Below, piece by piece: positions 41,816-50,956 of a stretch of DNA of 64,000 nucleotides. Origin of the DNA: Io17-Chloro-G2 sp034420695. GTDB lineage: Bacteria; Chloroflexota; Dehalococcoidia; Lucifugimonadales; UBA3495. The stretch's first letter is position 1. Each line of letters starts with the position of its first letter. Position numbers and translations under genes: made by a program. Below the pieces are notes generated by a model. It searched no databases and had not been told where the DNA came from. It saw only the letters and a program-made list of their open reading frames with translations. The stretch covers positions 37,255 to 101,254 of the forward strand of contig DAOULB010000012.1 of NCBI GenBank assembly GCA_034420695.1. The letters run 5' to 3'.

Positions 41816-42517
41816 ATGGCAGCCAACAGCAACCCCGCTGAAGTTCACTGGAGCTACACCGGCTCGACGGGTCCGGAGAATTGGGCCAACCTGTCCGAAG
41901 AGTTTTGTACTTGCGGAGAGGGAACTGAGCAGTCCCCCGTGGATATCAGAGGCTATGTTGTCAGCCAAGGAGACTCTATAGTCTTCTCCTACGGCGGCAC
42001 AGCGATAAGAGCCCACAACAACGGACACACCGTTCAATTGGACTTCCCTGCCGGAGAGACAATCGACATCGGCGTCCAAAGCTACGAATTGCAGGGGCTG
42101 CACTACCACTCCCCTTCGGAGCACTTGGTGGACGGGGAGAGTTTCGCCGCAGAATTGCACCTGGTGCACCGGGACGCGGAGGGAAACCTGGCGGTGATTG
42201 GACTGCTCTTCAGGACCGGAGAGCCCTCGCTGGTCATCCAGGGCCTGTTGGACGCTGCACCAGGTTTAGGCGCATCAGCCGATTTGGAACATGGTCTCCC
42301 GGCCGCCAGTCTCGTCCCGGACGCTCTGGACTATTTTGGTTACAACGGTTCGCTGACGACTCCTCCCTGCACCGAAGGGGTCAGGTGGGTAGTGATGCAG
42401 TCCATAGGGACACTTTCACAGGAGCAGGTTGAAAGGCTTCGGGAACTGACCGGCGGCCCCAACAACCGGCCGGTGCAGCCTATTGGCGGAAGGCAGGTCC
42501 TGCAAGTCTCCTCTTAG
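41816..42517 (+). CDS. Alpha-class carbonic anhydrase, without signal peptide
   Basis: Reversibly hydrates CO2. From the ATG at 41816 (AAAGAGG upstream) the product is 233 aa with the alpha-CA pattern: GTEQSPVDIRGYV, LHYHSPSEHLVDG and AELHLVHRDAEG, giving three candidate zinc His, and SLTTPPCTEGVRWVV near the end. A Cys pair (CTC) early and the PPC Cys may form a disulfide. Bacterial alpha-CAs are usually exported, but no signal peptide is evident from this start or from the longer frame beginning at 41762. Confidence 0.9.
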   Translation: MAANSNPAEVHWSYTGSTGPENWANLSEEFCTCGEGTEQSPVDIRGYVVSQGDSIVFSYGGTAIRAHNNGHTVQLDFPAGETIDIGVQSYELQGLHYHSPSEHLVDGESFAAELHLVHRDAEGNLAVIGLLFRTGEPSLVIQGLLDAAPGLGASADLEHGLPAASLVPDALDYFGYNGSLTTPPCTEGVRWVVMQSIGTLSQEQVERLRELTGGPNNRPVQPIGGRQVLQVSS

Positions 42518-42651
42518 TTCCAAGTCAATTCCGGGACTCCCGCAGTTCTTAGCAACGAGCAACGAGGCGGGCCACCCGAGTTTACCGGCTTGCCTCCCGC
42601 TACCTCAGGCTAGTCTCGGGACCCAAGACCCGGTCGGGCGTTGCCCAAATG

Positions 42652-44406
42652 CTACTGGTAGATGTCTTCGCCGCGATGGAGTCGCAGTGCTATCTGGTAG
42701 GTCTGGCCTTCGGCCCTTGGTGTAGGCGCGTGGGCCGCCAGGTAGCGGCATAGTCCGATCATCACGTGGCGGCCGGACTCCGCAGATAGGCGGGACTCGA
42801 ACTGGTTGAAGGCGGCGTCTACTATTTGGAAGGAATGGAAATTTGCATCCTCGCGTAGCATTATCCGGCCCATGACTGCCATCAGGTCTCCCGGCGGGCC
42901 GTCACCAGCCAGGTAGCCGGAAACAGTCCGTGCCGACTCTTCCACCTGCTGGCGCACGTTTACCAAGTTCAGTAACTCGTTGAGCAGCTCGGATGCTTCG
43001 GCTGGACCGGCTGCCGGGTCCGGAAAGCGCTGGGCCGGCATATTGAGAAACCGGTCCAAGTAGACGCTAATGGCCACGTCGAACACGCCCCGCAGCAACT
43101 CGGGGCTTGGCGTCCGTTTGAGGGCTTGGTGCAGGGCGTTGGCGGCGGTCAAGGTGTTGTGCACTGTGTCCCAGTCGCGGAACTCGTTGGACATGTGGAA
43201 GTAGGCCATGCGGAGGAAAGCCGCGTGGGCCGCGGATCCTCCAAGCTGTTCAGGGGTGGCCCCGGCTGCGATGGCCTCCTTGATCGACTCCATGATGTCC
43301 AACGGCGAGTCCTCCAGCATCCGGGATGCCAGGGCGTCGGCGTCATCCCAGCCGGAGCGGGTACGGCCTTTTTCTAACAGCTCCGGAAGCTCCGACCTCG
43401 CCTGCCAGACCATCGCGGCGAGGTCGATTGGTTGACGCCAGGAACTGAGCTCCTGGCTGCGGCGGGCCCGGGCCATGCCGTGCACCAGGCTGGGCAACAC
43501 CTGTCCGGCCATCTCCCAGCCCAAGTGGTCCAGCAACTCAAACGCCTTGTTGGCAAAGTCCACCACGTGCCCGGCGTCCAAGTAGATGTGGTCGGTAGCG
43601 GCGGCGAAGATCATGTCGGCGATGTCCCGCCTGGAGATGCCAAGCTCGATGGCGGTTATGAGACACCGCTCGGCCCCTTCGTCATCCCGGACATCAATGA
43701 AATTGCGGAACCACCCGGCGAATACCTCCGGACGGGTCTCACCAACGGGAAGAGGATCGACGGCAAAACGTGGAGCCTTGCCGGCGCACTCCCTCGCTAC
43801 GTGGAGGAGCCCTTGATACAGGGCCCTGGGGCGGTCCTCTTCATGCAACCGCGGAAGAATGTTGGCAGTGCAGGTCAGGATGCTCATGGCCGCGCCCCAG
43901 CCGCTGGCCGAATAATTGGTCCCGAAAAGGGCCCCGACCCGCAGTGGTTCCCGGTAGTCGTCCTCGGCTGCGTACAGCCCCAGCACCGACTTGGCGATGA
44001 CCAGCCGGAGGTTGTGCTCCAAGCCGTCTTCCAGCCGGCGCCGCCAGTGCTGTTTTTCGTCGCGCGGCTGTGGCTCCGGGTCGACCCACACCTCGCCGTC
44101 CACGACGCTTACCGGAAAGGATCGGACGTCATCCGCGAATGGATTGAAAGTGCCGCCGCTGGAAAGATCGAACCGGGCGTTGTGCCAGTGGCAGGTGAGG
44201 ATACCGTCCTTGACGCTGCCCCGGTCCAGGGGAAAGCCCATGTGGGGACAGCGGTTGTCCACTGCGTGGACCTCTCCCTCATGGTAGAACACGGCGATGG
44301 AGTGACCCCGGCCGCTGACCACCGTGCAGCCGTGTTCCTTGAGCTGTTGCAAGGTCCCTGCCCTGATGTGTTCCTTCGTCGATGTTGCCACGTCATGACC
44401 TCCCAA
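42652..44406 (-). CDS. Rieske [2Fe-2S] protein fused to a large helical domain of unknown function
   Basis: The 584-aa product starts with a Rieske ferredoxin-like domain (about residues 10-110) carrying both cluster motifs, CPHMGFPLDRG and CHWHNARFD. The remaining about 470 residues are predicted mainly helical and do not match an oxygenase catalytic domain I recognise. They contain His-rich stretches (DHIYLDAGHVVDF, LDHLGW) that could bind a metal or cofactor. It lies downstream of the methylamine-type operon in the same direction, separated by 245 bases with no clear signal. A redox role is inferred. Confidence 0.75.
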   Translation of the reverse strand: MGGHDVATSTKEHIRAGTLQQLKEHGCTVVSGRGHSIAVFYHEGEVHAVDNRCPHMGFPLDRGSVKDGILTCHWHNARFDLSSGGTFNPFADDVRSFPVSVVDGEVWVDPEPQPRDEKQHWRRRLEDGLEHNLRLVIAKSVLGLYAAEDDYREPLRVGALFGTNYSASGWGAAMSILTCTANILPRLHEEDRPRALYQGLLHVARECAGKAPRFAVDPLPVGETRPEVFAGWFRNFIDVRDDEGAERCLITAIELGISRRDIADMIFAAATDHIYLDAGHVVDFANKAFELLDHLGWEMAGQVLPSLVHGMARARRSQELSSWRQPIDLAAMVWQARSELPELLEKGRTRSGWDDADALASRMLEDSPLDIMESIKEAIAAGATPEQLGGSAAHAAFLRMAYFHMSNEFRDWDTVHNTLTAANALHQALKRTPSPELLRGVFDVAISVYLDRFLNMPAQRFPDPAAGPAEASELLNELLNLVNVRQQVEESARTVSGYLAGDGPPGDLMAVMGRIMLREDANFHSFQIVDAAFNQFESRLSAESGRHVMIGLCRYLAAHAPTPRAEGQTYQIALRLHRGEDIYQ

Positions 44407-44651
44407 ATGGGTATCCGGTAACGACGAAAACGCCGGTGAAGGAGTCCTTGGTCAGGATTGCCCTCGAACCACCGGTGGCGGCTATATCGCCAGTCTAACA
44501 CGCGGCAGGTGGCCAGCGGAGTCACTTGGCCAGTATCGACACTAAAGCAGCCGAGGGGTGCTGTCGCCCCGGGGCGCCGCTCATATCCAAAGCTAGCCGG
44601 TCCGGGGAGGAGGCTCCCCAGGGGTGGCCGGTCTGTCGCGGAGCAGCGATC

Positions 44652-45413
44652 TCAGCTTTGGGTTAGCCCGGCGTTGGCCAGGAAGGCAGTCAGAAGCTCC
44701 CGCATCTGTTTTTCGTGATGGGGAGCAAAGTCGATGAACTCCCGAAGATTGCCTGCAGCCTCTTCTTCGGGGTCAAACCGGCCTCCCAGCAACTGGTAAT
44801 CGTCACGCAGTTGCCTGTCCCAAACTTCGAACTCTTCCAATGTCAATTGGGGCTCGAACTGGAACGCGTAGGACCGTCCGTAGCGAAAGGCCATGTTGAT
44901 CCGGCGGTAAGTCCCGTCGCGGCACAGCATGAAGGCGTCGGCCAGCTTTACCGCCCCTTCAGGGATGTTAAAGGTGTCACCGTGGAGGGTCGGCACCAAG
45001 GGGATTTCTATCTTGCTGAACACCGGGTCGGCCTTGCCATGTCTTGTCACTGAAATTTTCTTCAAACCGATCTGGTAGCCGCCGCTGGGTTCCACCAAGG
45101 CCCCCAAGGCGCTGGCCATCATCTGGGCACCCAAGCAAACGCCGAACACCGGCTTGTCCTGCTGCAAAGCGTCTCTCAGGTAGTCCCTCTCGAGGTGCAA
45201 CGCCGGCAGGTCGTCGTAGGCTGCCTGGGGCCCGCCCAAGGCGATGATCAAGTCCACCTTGCCCAAGTCCGGGGCGTCAAACCCCTGATAGCCCGGCGCC
45301 GACTCGAACACGTTCAGTGCCTCCATATCGAACCCCTGGGCAGTCAGCACCGACCGGAAGTTGCCGGCCAGGGTCTCGGGGGCGGCGTGGCGAATGATGA
45401 GCGCTCGCTTCAT
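44652..45413 (-). CDS. Class I glutamine amidotransferase-like protein with altered catalytic motif
   Basis: The 253-aa product has the class I amidotransferase fold with the nucleophile elbow FGVCLGAQMM (Cys present). The motif that normally holds the catalytic His and Glu (QFHPE) reads QFEPQ, so both are replaced. The family resembles GMP-synthase-like amidotransferases. It is probably co-transcribed with the dehydrogenase subunits upstream (34-base gap). It may be inactive as a glutaminase, use other residues, or serve another chemistry. Confidence 0.8.
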   Translation of the reverse strand: MKRALIIRHAAPETLAGNFRSVLTAQGFDMEALNVFESAPGYQGFDAPDLGKVDLIIALGGPQAAYDDLPALHLERDYLRDALQQDKPVFGVCLGAQMMASALGALVEPSGGYQIGLKKISVTRHGKADPVFSKIEIPLVPTLHGDTFNIPEGAVKLADAFMLCRDGTYRRINMAFRYGRSYAFQFEPQLTLEEFEVWDRQLRDDYQLLGGRFDPEEEAAGNLREFIDFAPHHEKQMRELLTAFLANAGLTQS

Positions 45414-45447
45414 GGTCCTGACTAATGGCCCTATCTGGTGGCCCTGT

Positions 45448-46665
45448 TTAGTGAATCGCCCCGGCCGGCGCGGCGGCCCTCTCGTTCACCAGCCGGCCCG
45501 TCTTGAACCGGGACAGGGCGAAGGGCTTGATCAGGTCCGGGGTCTCTCCGGTGGCAATCAGTTCAGCGACGTTTTTTCCGGCGGCAGGGGCGGCCTTGAA
45601 CCCCCAGCTCCCCCAACCACAGGAAAGCACCAGGCCGTCGATACCGTCGACAGTTCCCATGATGGGAGCATAGTCCGGGGTCATGTCGCAAAGCCCGGTC
45701 CACTGCCGCAGCACATTCACGTTTCTCAAGCAGGGGAACATCTCCAGGGTGTGGCCAGCCAATTCCTGCAACGGCTGCAAGGTGGAGCGGTGGCTGTAGC
45801 TTGGATAGGGGTCCACACCGCCGCCGATGACCACCTCTCCCCGGTCGGTCTGGTAAACGTAGGCGTGCAGATTGGCCGAGGAGATTGTCTTGTCCATAAA
45901 CGGCTTCAGCGGTTCCGTGACCATTACCTGCAAGGGGTGAGTCGAAATTGGCAAGTTCAAGCCAGCCAATTTCCCAACAGTTGAAGTCCAACCCGCCGTT
46001 GCGCTTACCACCGTGTTGGCCTTGACCGTACCTTGGCCCGTTTCGACGCCGGTCACCCTGCCGTTGGTCCGGTCGATTCCAGTGACCTCCGTGAAGGGGT
46101 GCAACTCGACCCCCTGGCGGTCTGCGCCGCGGCCGTACCCCCACACCACTGCGTCGTGGCGGATGACGCCGCACGGTGGATGATACAGGGCGCCGATTAT
46201 GGGGAAGGGCTTTCCTTCCCGCAGGTCGATGGCCGGGATCAGCCTCTTGATCTCTGCCGGCCCGATCATCCGGCTGTCCACGCCCAGGATCCGGTTGAAT
46301 TCGGTCCGCATCCTAAGCCCATAGACCGCCGCTTCGGTGTGCCCCAAGTCCAACCGCCCCATCTGGTTGAAGAGCAGGTTGAAGTTCAGTTCCTTGGCCA
46401 GCCCCTCATACAGCTTGACGCTTTCCTTGAAGAAGGGAATTCCCTCGGGCGTCAAATAGTTGGACCGGATGATAGCCGTAGTACGGGCGCTGGCGCCGCC
46501 GCCCAAGTAACCCTTGTCCAGCACTGCCACGTCGCGGACGCCCAGCTTAGCCAAGTAGTAGGCGGTGGACAGCCCGTGGACGCCCCCGCCGATGATGACC
46601 ACCTCGTAGCGGTCCTTCAAAGGCCGCTTCCGCCACATCCGGTTCTTTTGAAATAGCTGGAACAT
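45448..46665 (-). CDS. mgdA: N-methylglutamate dehydrogenase/sarcosine oxidase beta subunit
   Basis: FAD-dependent subunit that oxidises an N-methyl amine. From the ATG at 46665 the product is 405 aa, the normal SoxB length. It has the FAD-binding VVIIGGGVHGLSTAYYLAKL, the GGGASARTTAIIRSNYLTPE loop and a C-terminal LVLSCGWGSWGFKAAPAAGK. The flanking gmaS and mgsABC genes favour N-methylglutamate over sarcosine as substrate; sequence alone cannot separate the two. The upstream in-frame extension to 46782 overlaps mgdD and lacks support. Confidence 0.87.
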   Translation of the reverse strand: MFQLFQKNRMWRKRPLKDRYEVVIIGGGVHGLSTAYYLAKLGVRDVAVLDKGYLGGGASARTTAIIRSNYLTPEGIPFFKESVKLYEGLAKELNFNLLFNQMGRLDLGHTEAAVYGLRMRTEFNRILGVDSRMIGPAEIKRLIPAIDLREGKPFPIIGALYHPPCGVIRHDAVVWGYGRGADRQGVELHPFTEVTGIDRTNGRVTGVETGQGTVKANTVVSATAGWTSTVGKLAGLNLPISTHPLQVMVTEPLKPFMDKTISSANLHAYVYQTDRGEVVIGGGVDPYPSYSHRSTLQPLQELAGHTLEMFPCLRNVNVLRQWTGLCDMTPDYAPIMGTVDGIDGLVLSCGWGSWGFKAAPAAGKNVAELIATGETPDLIKPFALSRFKTGRLVNERAAAPAGAIH

Positions 46666-46700
46666 TCCTACTTCTTTGTCATCAGCGCGCCGGTCAAGGC

Positions 46701-47405
46701 TCAGGTCTGGAGACGTTTCATTGCATCCAGGCCAACCGGCCCTGCGCCCAACTCCTCTCCGGATTCCAGCACCGCGTCCCACATGTACTCCCCGAAGTCC
46801 CGGGGAAAGTAGAGGTCATAGCTGGGCAGCGTTCCCAGGTCGGCGCGCACCAGCGTCCCATGTATCTCGGCGCACCTGGTCTGGGCGCATCGCAGGTCCG
46901 GGAAGGACTCCGGGGAGACATCCAGCTCCGTCAGCTTGCTCAACAGTTGTTCCGCCTTGGGGCCGGTGAGACGGACCCCAGCCAAGCCCGATGTGCGGTC
47001 CAACCAATGCAGGCAAGACGCCGCGCCTTCGGGCAGGGCTGCCAGCCACTCCGGCGCCTCTTGAGAGGAACAGAGAACCAAGCATTCATCCGGCGCCAGC
47101 AATGACAGCAGCCCGTCCCCAGGCGATGACACCCGGAGCACCTCGCCGGGCTGCATGGCCGCACCCGCCCCAAGAACTCTGCCCAGGAACCCGCCCAGTT
47201 CCTCGCCCTGCAGCAGCAGCTTGCCCGTTGGGCTGATGTCGAAAATACCGCAACTTTCCTGCAGCAACAGCGATTCTTCCCCGGGGCTCGATTGGTGAAT
47301 GGAGTAGTGACAGGCTTGCAGCCAGCCGTCCCGCTCAACCATCTGAGCCCCATTGGCCAACTGCTTGTGGTGCATTGCGCTCTTCTTTGCCGGTGTGGCC
47401 AGCAC
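46701..47405 (-). CDS. mgdD: N-methylglutamate dehydrogenase/sarcosine oxidase gamma subunit
   Basis: Accessory subunit of the heterotetrameric enzyme. The 234-aa product is SoxG-like, with LLLQESCGIFDISPTGKLLL, a YDLYFPRDFGEYMWDAVLES segment and a GcvT-like helical pattern. GTG start at 47405 lies 5 bases after the mgdC stop. An ATG at 47375 is an alternative. Located between the alpha and beta subunit genes. Confidence 0.82.
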   Translation of the reverse strand: MLATPAKKSAMHHKQLANGAQMVERDGWLQACHYSIHQSSPGEESLLLQESCGIFDISPTGKLLLQGEELGGFLGRVLGAGAAMQPGEVLRVSSPGDGLLSLLAPDECLVLCSSQEAPEWLAALPEGAASCLHWLDRTSGLAGVRLTGPKAEQLLSKLTELDVSPESFPDLRCAQTRCAEIHGTLVRADLGTLPSYDLYFPRDFGEYMWDAVLESGEELGAGPVGLDAMKRLQT

Positions 47406-47410
47406 GGCAC

Positions 47411-50356
47411 CTACTCCCGCAACCGCTGGCCGTCAGGGTCGTAGAAGGGGGTCAGAGTGACATTGGCCGGCAGGGGCTTGCCGTCGATCAATATGCCGAT
47501 CTCGGAACCTTCCTCGGCCATTTCCACCGGCACCCAGGCAAGGCCGAACCCGGCGCTGGTCGTTGGGCTCCTCCTGGCGCTGGTAACCCGCCCAATTGCA
47601 GTGCGGCCGGCCACCACCGGCACACCGTCTTCGGGGACTTGCCCGTTTCGCATTACGAATCCCACCAGCTTGTTGCGCATACCCCCTTCGCTGGCGGCCC
47701 GGAGGCCGGCCCTGCCGATAAAGTCCTCTTTGTCAAAGCGGACTACCCAGTCCATGCCGCTTTCCAGCGGGTTGGAGAAAGCGTCGGTGTCCTGGCCGAC
47801 TATGATGTGCTTCTTTTCCAGGCGCAGCACCCGTTGCGCCTCCAAGCCAAAGGGGGCGATGCCGAACTCGCTGCCCGCGTCCATGATCGCTTGCCAAAGG
47901 TGCTCGCCGTACTCCCCCGGCGCGTGGACCTCCCAACCGGCCTCGCCGACGAAGCCGATGCGCAGCAGCATGGCGGGAACGCCCGCGACCTCGCCTTGGG
48001 CGGAGCGCATGTAGGGGAACGCCGATGAGGACAGGTCAATTCCGGTGAGCTTGCTCAACGTCTGCCGGGCGTATGGGCCGGCCACGTTCACCGCTGCATA
48101 GTCCGAGGTGACATTGTTGACGTGGGCGCACAGTTCTCTGCCGGCGGCCCACCACTTGAACCATTCCTCGATCAGGTCCACGTTTCCCGTGGTGGTGGTA
48201 ACGAAGTAGCGGTCCTCCGACAGCCGGGTCACGGTGCCGTCATCCAGGATGGACCCGTTGTCGGAGCACAGGAGTCCGTAGCGCACCCTGCCCACCCGGA
48301 GGTTGGAGAAATGGTGGGTGTACACCCGGTCCAGCAGGGCGCCGGCGTCCTTGCCCCGTATGTCCAGCTTCCCCAGGGTGCTAACGTCGATTATGCCCAC
48401 CCGCTGCCGCACTGCCAGGCACTCTTCCTGCGGCGAGCCGTAGCTGTGGGGTCTCTGCCACGGCCCCGCCTCCACCATATCCGCTCCCAGCCTTCGGTGG
48501 ACTTGGTCCATGGGAGTGCGCTTCATGGGCATGTGAGAAGCCCCCGCCAGCGCTGCCAGCGGCACCGGCTGCAGCGGCGGCCGTGACGTGGTGACCCCCG
48601 TGGACTCCACGCTCCGTCCGGCAGACTGAGAACACAATTCGATCAGCGCCTTCGAGCACATCTTCCCTTGGCAAGGCCCCATCGTCGCGGTGCTGTACCG
48701 TTTCAGCAACTGGATGTCATCGAACCCTTCCGCCACCGCTTGCGAAATGTCTTTGACGGTCACGTCCTCGCAGAAACAGATGAACTCCTTCTTGCCCACC
48801 GGCCCCGGCTGCGGGTAGGAGAGCGCTGGCTGCCCATCCTGCACGCCGGGCGCTGCCGTCAACCGGTTCTTCACTGCATCTACGTCGGCCTGCAGACCCG
48901 GTGATGCCAGCCCAACGGCTTGGGCGGCCTCCAAGCCGGCCAACCGGCCCTGCATCAGGCAGGATGCAAGGTCCAGGGGCCCGGTCACGTCTCCCGCTGC
49001 GTCAAGACCGGGTAGCAGCGCCCAATGCTCCCGGCTCCCCGGAGCTTGGCTGTAGTCCCGGCTCGCCCCGGCTTGATAGAGCAGCCCGTCGGCCTGCTGG
49101 AGGCTCCCGGACATGCACAGCAGGTCGCAGCGTATTCTCCGGGCCGGCCCCGCCGGCGCGCCCTCTTCCATGCGCTGCAGAACCACTTCCCGGACCCTGT
49201 TCTTGCCCCTGGCCTCAATGACCACGTGGGAAGCCAAAACAGTGATGCCCCGCTCCTCCACCGACCGGACCGTCTCCGATTGCTCCGGCAGTCCCCCGTC
49301 GGCAGCGGGGCGGGAATCAACCACCGCGGCTACTTCCACTCCCGCATCCAGCAGGTCCAAGACCGCCATGTAGCCTTGTTCATTGCACGCCGCCACCACT
49401 GCCCTGGCTCCCGGCCGCAGGCCGTAAAGCCGTATCAGGCGTTGCGCCGCGCTTGCCAGCATGACGCCGGGCAGGTCGTTGTTCTTGAACGGGGCCGGCA
49501 CATCGTAAGAACCCGTAGCTATCACCACCCGCTTGCCCCGGAGTCTCACCACGTCCTGCCCGGCTAAAATGCCCAGCAGGTTGTCCTGATAGCAGCCGAA
49601 TACCGTGGCATTACTCATGACCCGCACCCGGGATGCGCCCGATACCGAGTTGACCAGTTCGTCGGCTACTTGGCTGCCAGTCCCTCCGGGAAAGCCAGCA
49701 ATGTCTGCGGACTCCCGGGGACTGAAACGAAGGTGTCCCCCCAAGCGGGGTTGGTCGTCGATCAGCGTGACCTTCGCCCCCTGTTCCGCCGCAGCCAACG
49801 CTGCCGCCATCCCGGCAGGGCCGCCGCCGACCACAGCAACGTCTGTGTGGAAGTTCCGGTGCTGGTATGCGGTCTCGGGAACGTCAACAATGTCGATCTT
49901 GCCCAAGCCGCCAACCCGGCGGATGACCTTTTGGGCAATACCCCACAGCAGCTTGGGCCGGTGCAGTGCCTTGTAGTAAAACCCCACCGGCATGAGCCAG
50001 CCCATGCGGTCAAGGACCGACAGGAAGTCCCACCGCAGCGAGGGCCAAGCGTTCTGGTGACTGACCTGCATACCCGGCTTGACCGGCTGGATGCAGGCGC
50101 GCACGTTGGGTACTCCGTCCACGTTCACCAAGCAGTTAGGGCAACGCCCGGCGGCGCAGAGCAACCCCCTGGGACGGTGGTACTTGAAACTCCGGCTGAA
50201 GGTAGAAACGCCCGATGCGTGAAGCGCTGAGGCGACGGTGTCGCCTTCCAGGGCCGTTACCCTGTTGCCGTCAAACTGGAACTCGACCGGTTTTTCGCGG
50301 TCTATCAGTTCACCGGGGCCGGGCGGCAACCGCGGGTTGCTGCTCTGCTTGGCCAT
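47411..50356 (-). CDS. mgdC: N-methylglutamate dehydrogenase/sarcosine oxidase alpha subunit
   Basis: Large multidomain subunit. The 981-aa product has an N-terminal 2Fe-2S-type domain (CAAGRCPNCLVNVDG, then RACIQP) and an NAD/FAD-binding region (DVAVVGGGPAGMAAALAAAE, about residue 175). A second Cys-rich motif (ICFCEDVTV...GPCQGKMC) follows, and the C-terminal third is GcvT-like and should bind folate for transfer of the one-carbon unit. Length matches SoxA/MgdC. It follows mgdB by 3 bases and precedes mgdD by 5. Confidence 0.9.
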   Translation of the reverse strand: MAKQSSNPRLPPGPGELIDREKPVEFQFDGNRVTALEGDTVASALHASGVSTFSRSFKYHRPRGLLCAAGRCPNCLVNVDGVPNVRACIQPVKPGMQVSHQNAWPSLRWDFLSVLDRMGWLMPVGFYYKALHRPKLLWGIAQKVIRRVGGLGKIDIVDVPETAYQHRNFHTDVAVVGGGPAGMAAALAAAEQGAKVTLIDDQPRLGGHLRFSPRESADIAGFPGGTGSQVADELVNSVSGASRVRVMSNATVFGCYQDNLLGILAGQDVVRLRGKRVVIATGSYDVPAPFKNNDLPGVMLASAAQRLIRLYGLRPGARAVVAACNEQGYMAVLDLLDAGVEVAAVVDSRPAADGGLPEQSETVRSVEERGITVLASHVVIEARGKNRVREVVLQRMEEGAPAGPARRIRCDLLCMSGSLQQADGLLYQAGASRDYSQAPGSREHWALLPGLDAAGDVTGPLDLASCLMQGRLAGLEAAQAVGLASPGLQADVDAVKNRLTAAPGVQDGQPALSYPQPGPVGKKEFICFCEDVTVKDISQAVAEGFDDIQLLKRYSTATMGPCQGKMCSKALIELCSQSAGRSVESTGVTTSRPPLQPVPLAALAGASHMPMKRTPMDQVHRRLGADMVEAGPWQRPHSYGSPQEECLAVRQRVGIIDVSTLGKLDIRGKDAGALLDRVYTHHFSNLRVGRVRYGLLCSDNGSILDDGTVTRLSEDRYFVTTTTGNVDLIEEWFKWWAAGRELCAHVNNVTSDYAAVNVAGPYARQTLSKLTGIDLSSSAFPYMRSAQGEVAGVPAMLLRIGFVGEAGWEVHAPGEYGEHLWQAIMDAGSEFGIAPFGLEAQRVLRLEKKHIIVGQDTDAFSNPLESGMDWVVRFDKEDFIGRAGLRAASEGGMRNKLVGFVMRNGQVPEDGVPVVAGRTAIGRVTSARRSPTTSAGFGLAWVPVEMAEEGSEIGILIDGKPLPANVTLTPFYDPDGQRLRE

Positions 50357-50359
50357 CGG

Positions 50360-50608
50360 CTATGGCCAGAAGGTCTCTTGGACTTGGTTGTCCCTGGTGT
50401 CCCGCAGGGCCAGGAACCACTTGCGGCAACCGAAGCGGTGGTTCCACCACTCCCTTGAGACTCCCGCGGCGTTGTTCCGGAAATAAAAGTAGCTGGACCA
50501 CTGTTCCTGACTGGCTTCCGGATCGGGCCGGGAAGTCACCTCGCCGCCGAAGCGGAACTCGTTCACGTTGCGTTCCCCGCAGTTGGGGCAATTGAGGAGA
50601 AAGGACAT
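50360..50608 (-). CDS. mgdB: N-methylglutamate dehydrogenase/sarcosine oxidase delta subunit
   Basis: Small zinc-binding subunit. The 82-aa product begins MSFLLNCPNCGERNVNEFRF, with a Cys pair and a downstream Cys (FGCRKWFLALRDT) that complete the SoxD-like zinc site. Typical length is 80-110 aa. It is directly followed by mgdC (3-base gap). It is preceded by the frameshifted PemK-like toxin gene. Confidence 0.88.
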   Translation of the reverse strand: MSFLLNCPNCGERNVNEFRFGGEVTSRPDPEASQEQWSSYFYFRNNAAGVSREWWNHRFGCRKWFLALRDTRDNQVQETFWP

Positions 50609-50615
50609 TGCAAGC

Positions 50616-50956
50616 TCACCCAGACCATCGCATGGCCCATAGGCGCTGTGCGGAGTCCCGGACTCTGTCCCAGTCGAACTGGCTAATCACGCCTATCCTT
50701 TGCTCGATCAACCGTTTGTCTAACGTCACTAGCTTGTGGGGGCGGGCGACTGAAGGCCTTATCAGTCCAGCCGAACGCCAGTCGTAAAGTTGGACGTCAT
50801 ACTCATCTATAGCTTCGCTGCTGGTGATGCGCGCCGCCACGAAGTCAGCTTCCCAATGTCCACTACGACCAGCGCCGGGCGTAGGCCTGATCCGGTCCCA
50901 TCTGTGTAGGGGAAGTCCAGCAGCACTACTTCACCGGCCAAGTGCCTCGACGTCAT
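50616..50956 (-). pseudogene. PemK/MazF-like toxin gene with a single-base frameshift
   Basis: The first frame from ATG 50956 gives GEVVLLDFPYTDGTGSGLRP followed by ALVVV, the PemK/MazF N-terminal pattern. It then runs into a stop after a nonsense tail. A second frame, from about 50852, resumes with EADFVAARITSSEAIDEYDV, RPSVARPHKLVTLDKRLIEQ and a C-terminal helix, matching the rest of the family. The two halves join if one base is missing near 50853-50860; total length then is about 114 aa, normal for this family. It could be a true mutation or an assembly error. The start overlaps the preceding gene by 4 bases. Confidence 0.8.

Noticed and set aside
44407..44651. Possible regulatory region between the amidotransferase-like and Rieske genes
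   Set aside because: No convincing promoter, terminator, RNA element or small gene was found in these 245 bases.
45448..50608. Plain sarcosine oxidase operon (soxBDAG)
   Set aside because: Subunits are homologous to sarcosine oxidase, but the glycine-betaine/sarcosine context genes are absent, while gmaS and mgsABC are adjacent. N-methylglutamate dehydrogenase fits better, though phylogeny would be needed to settle it.
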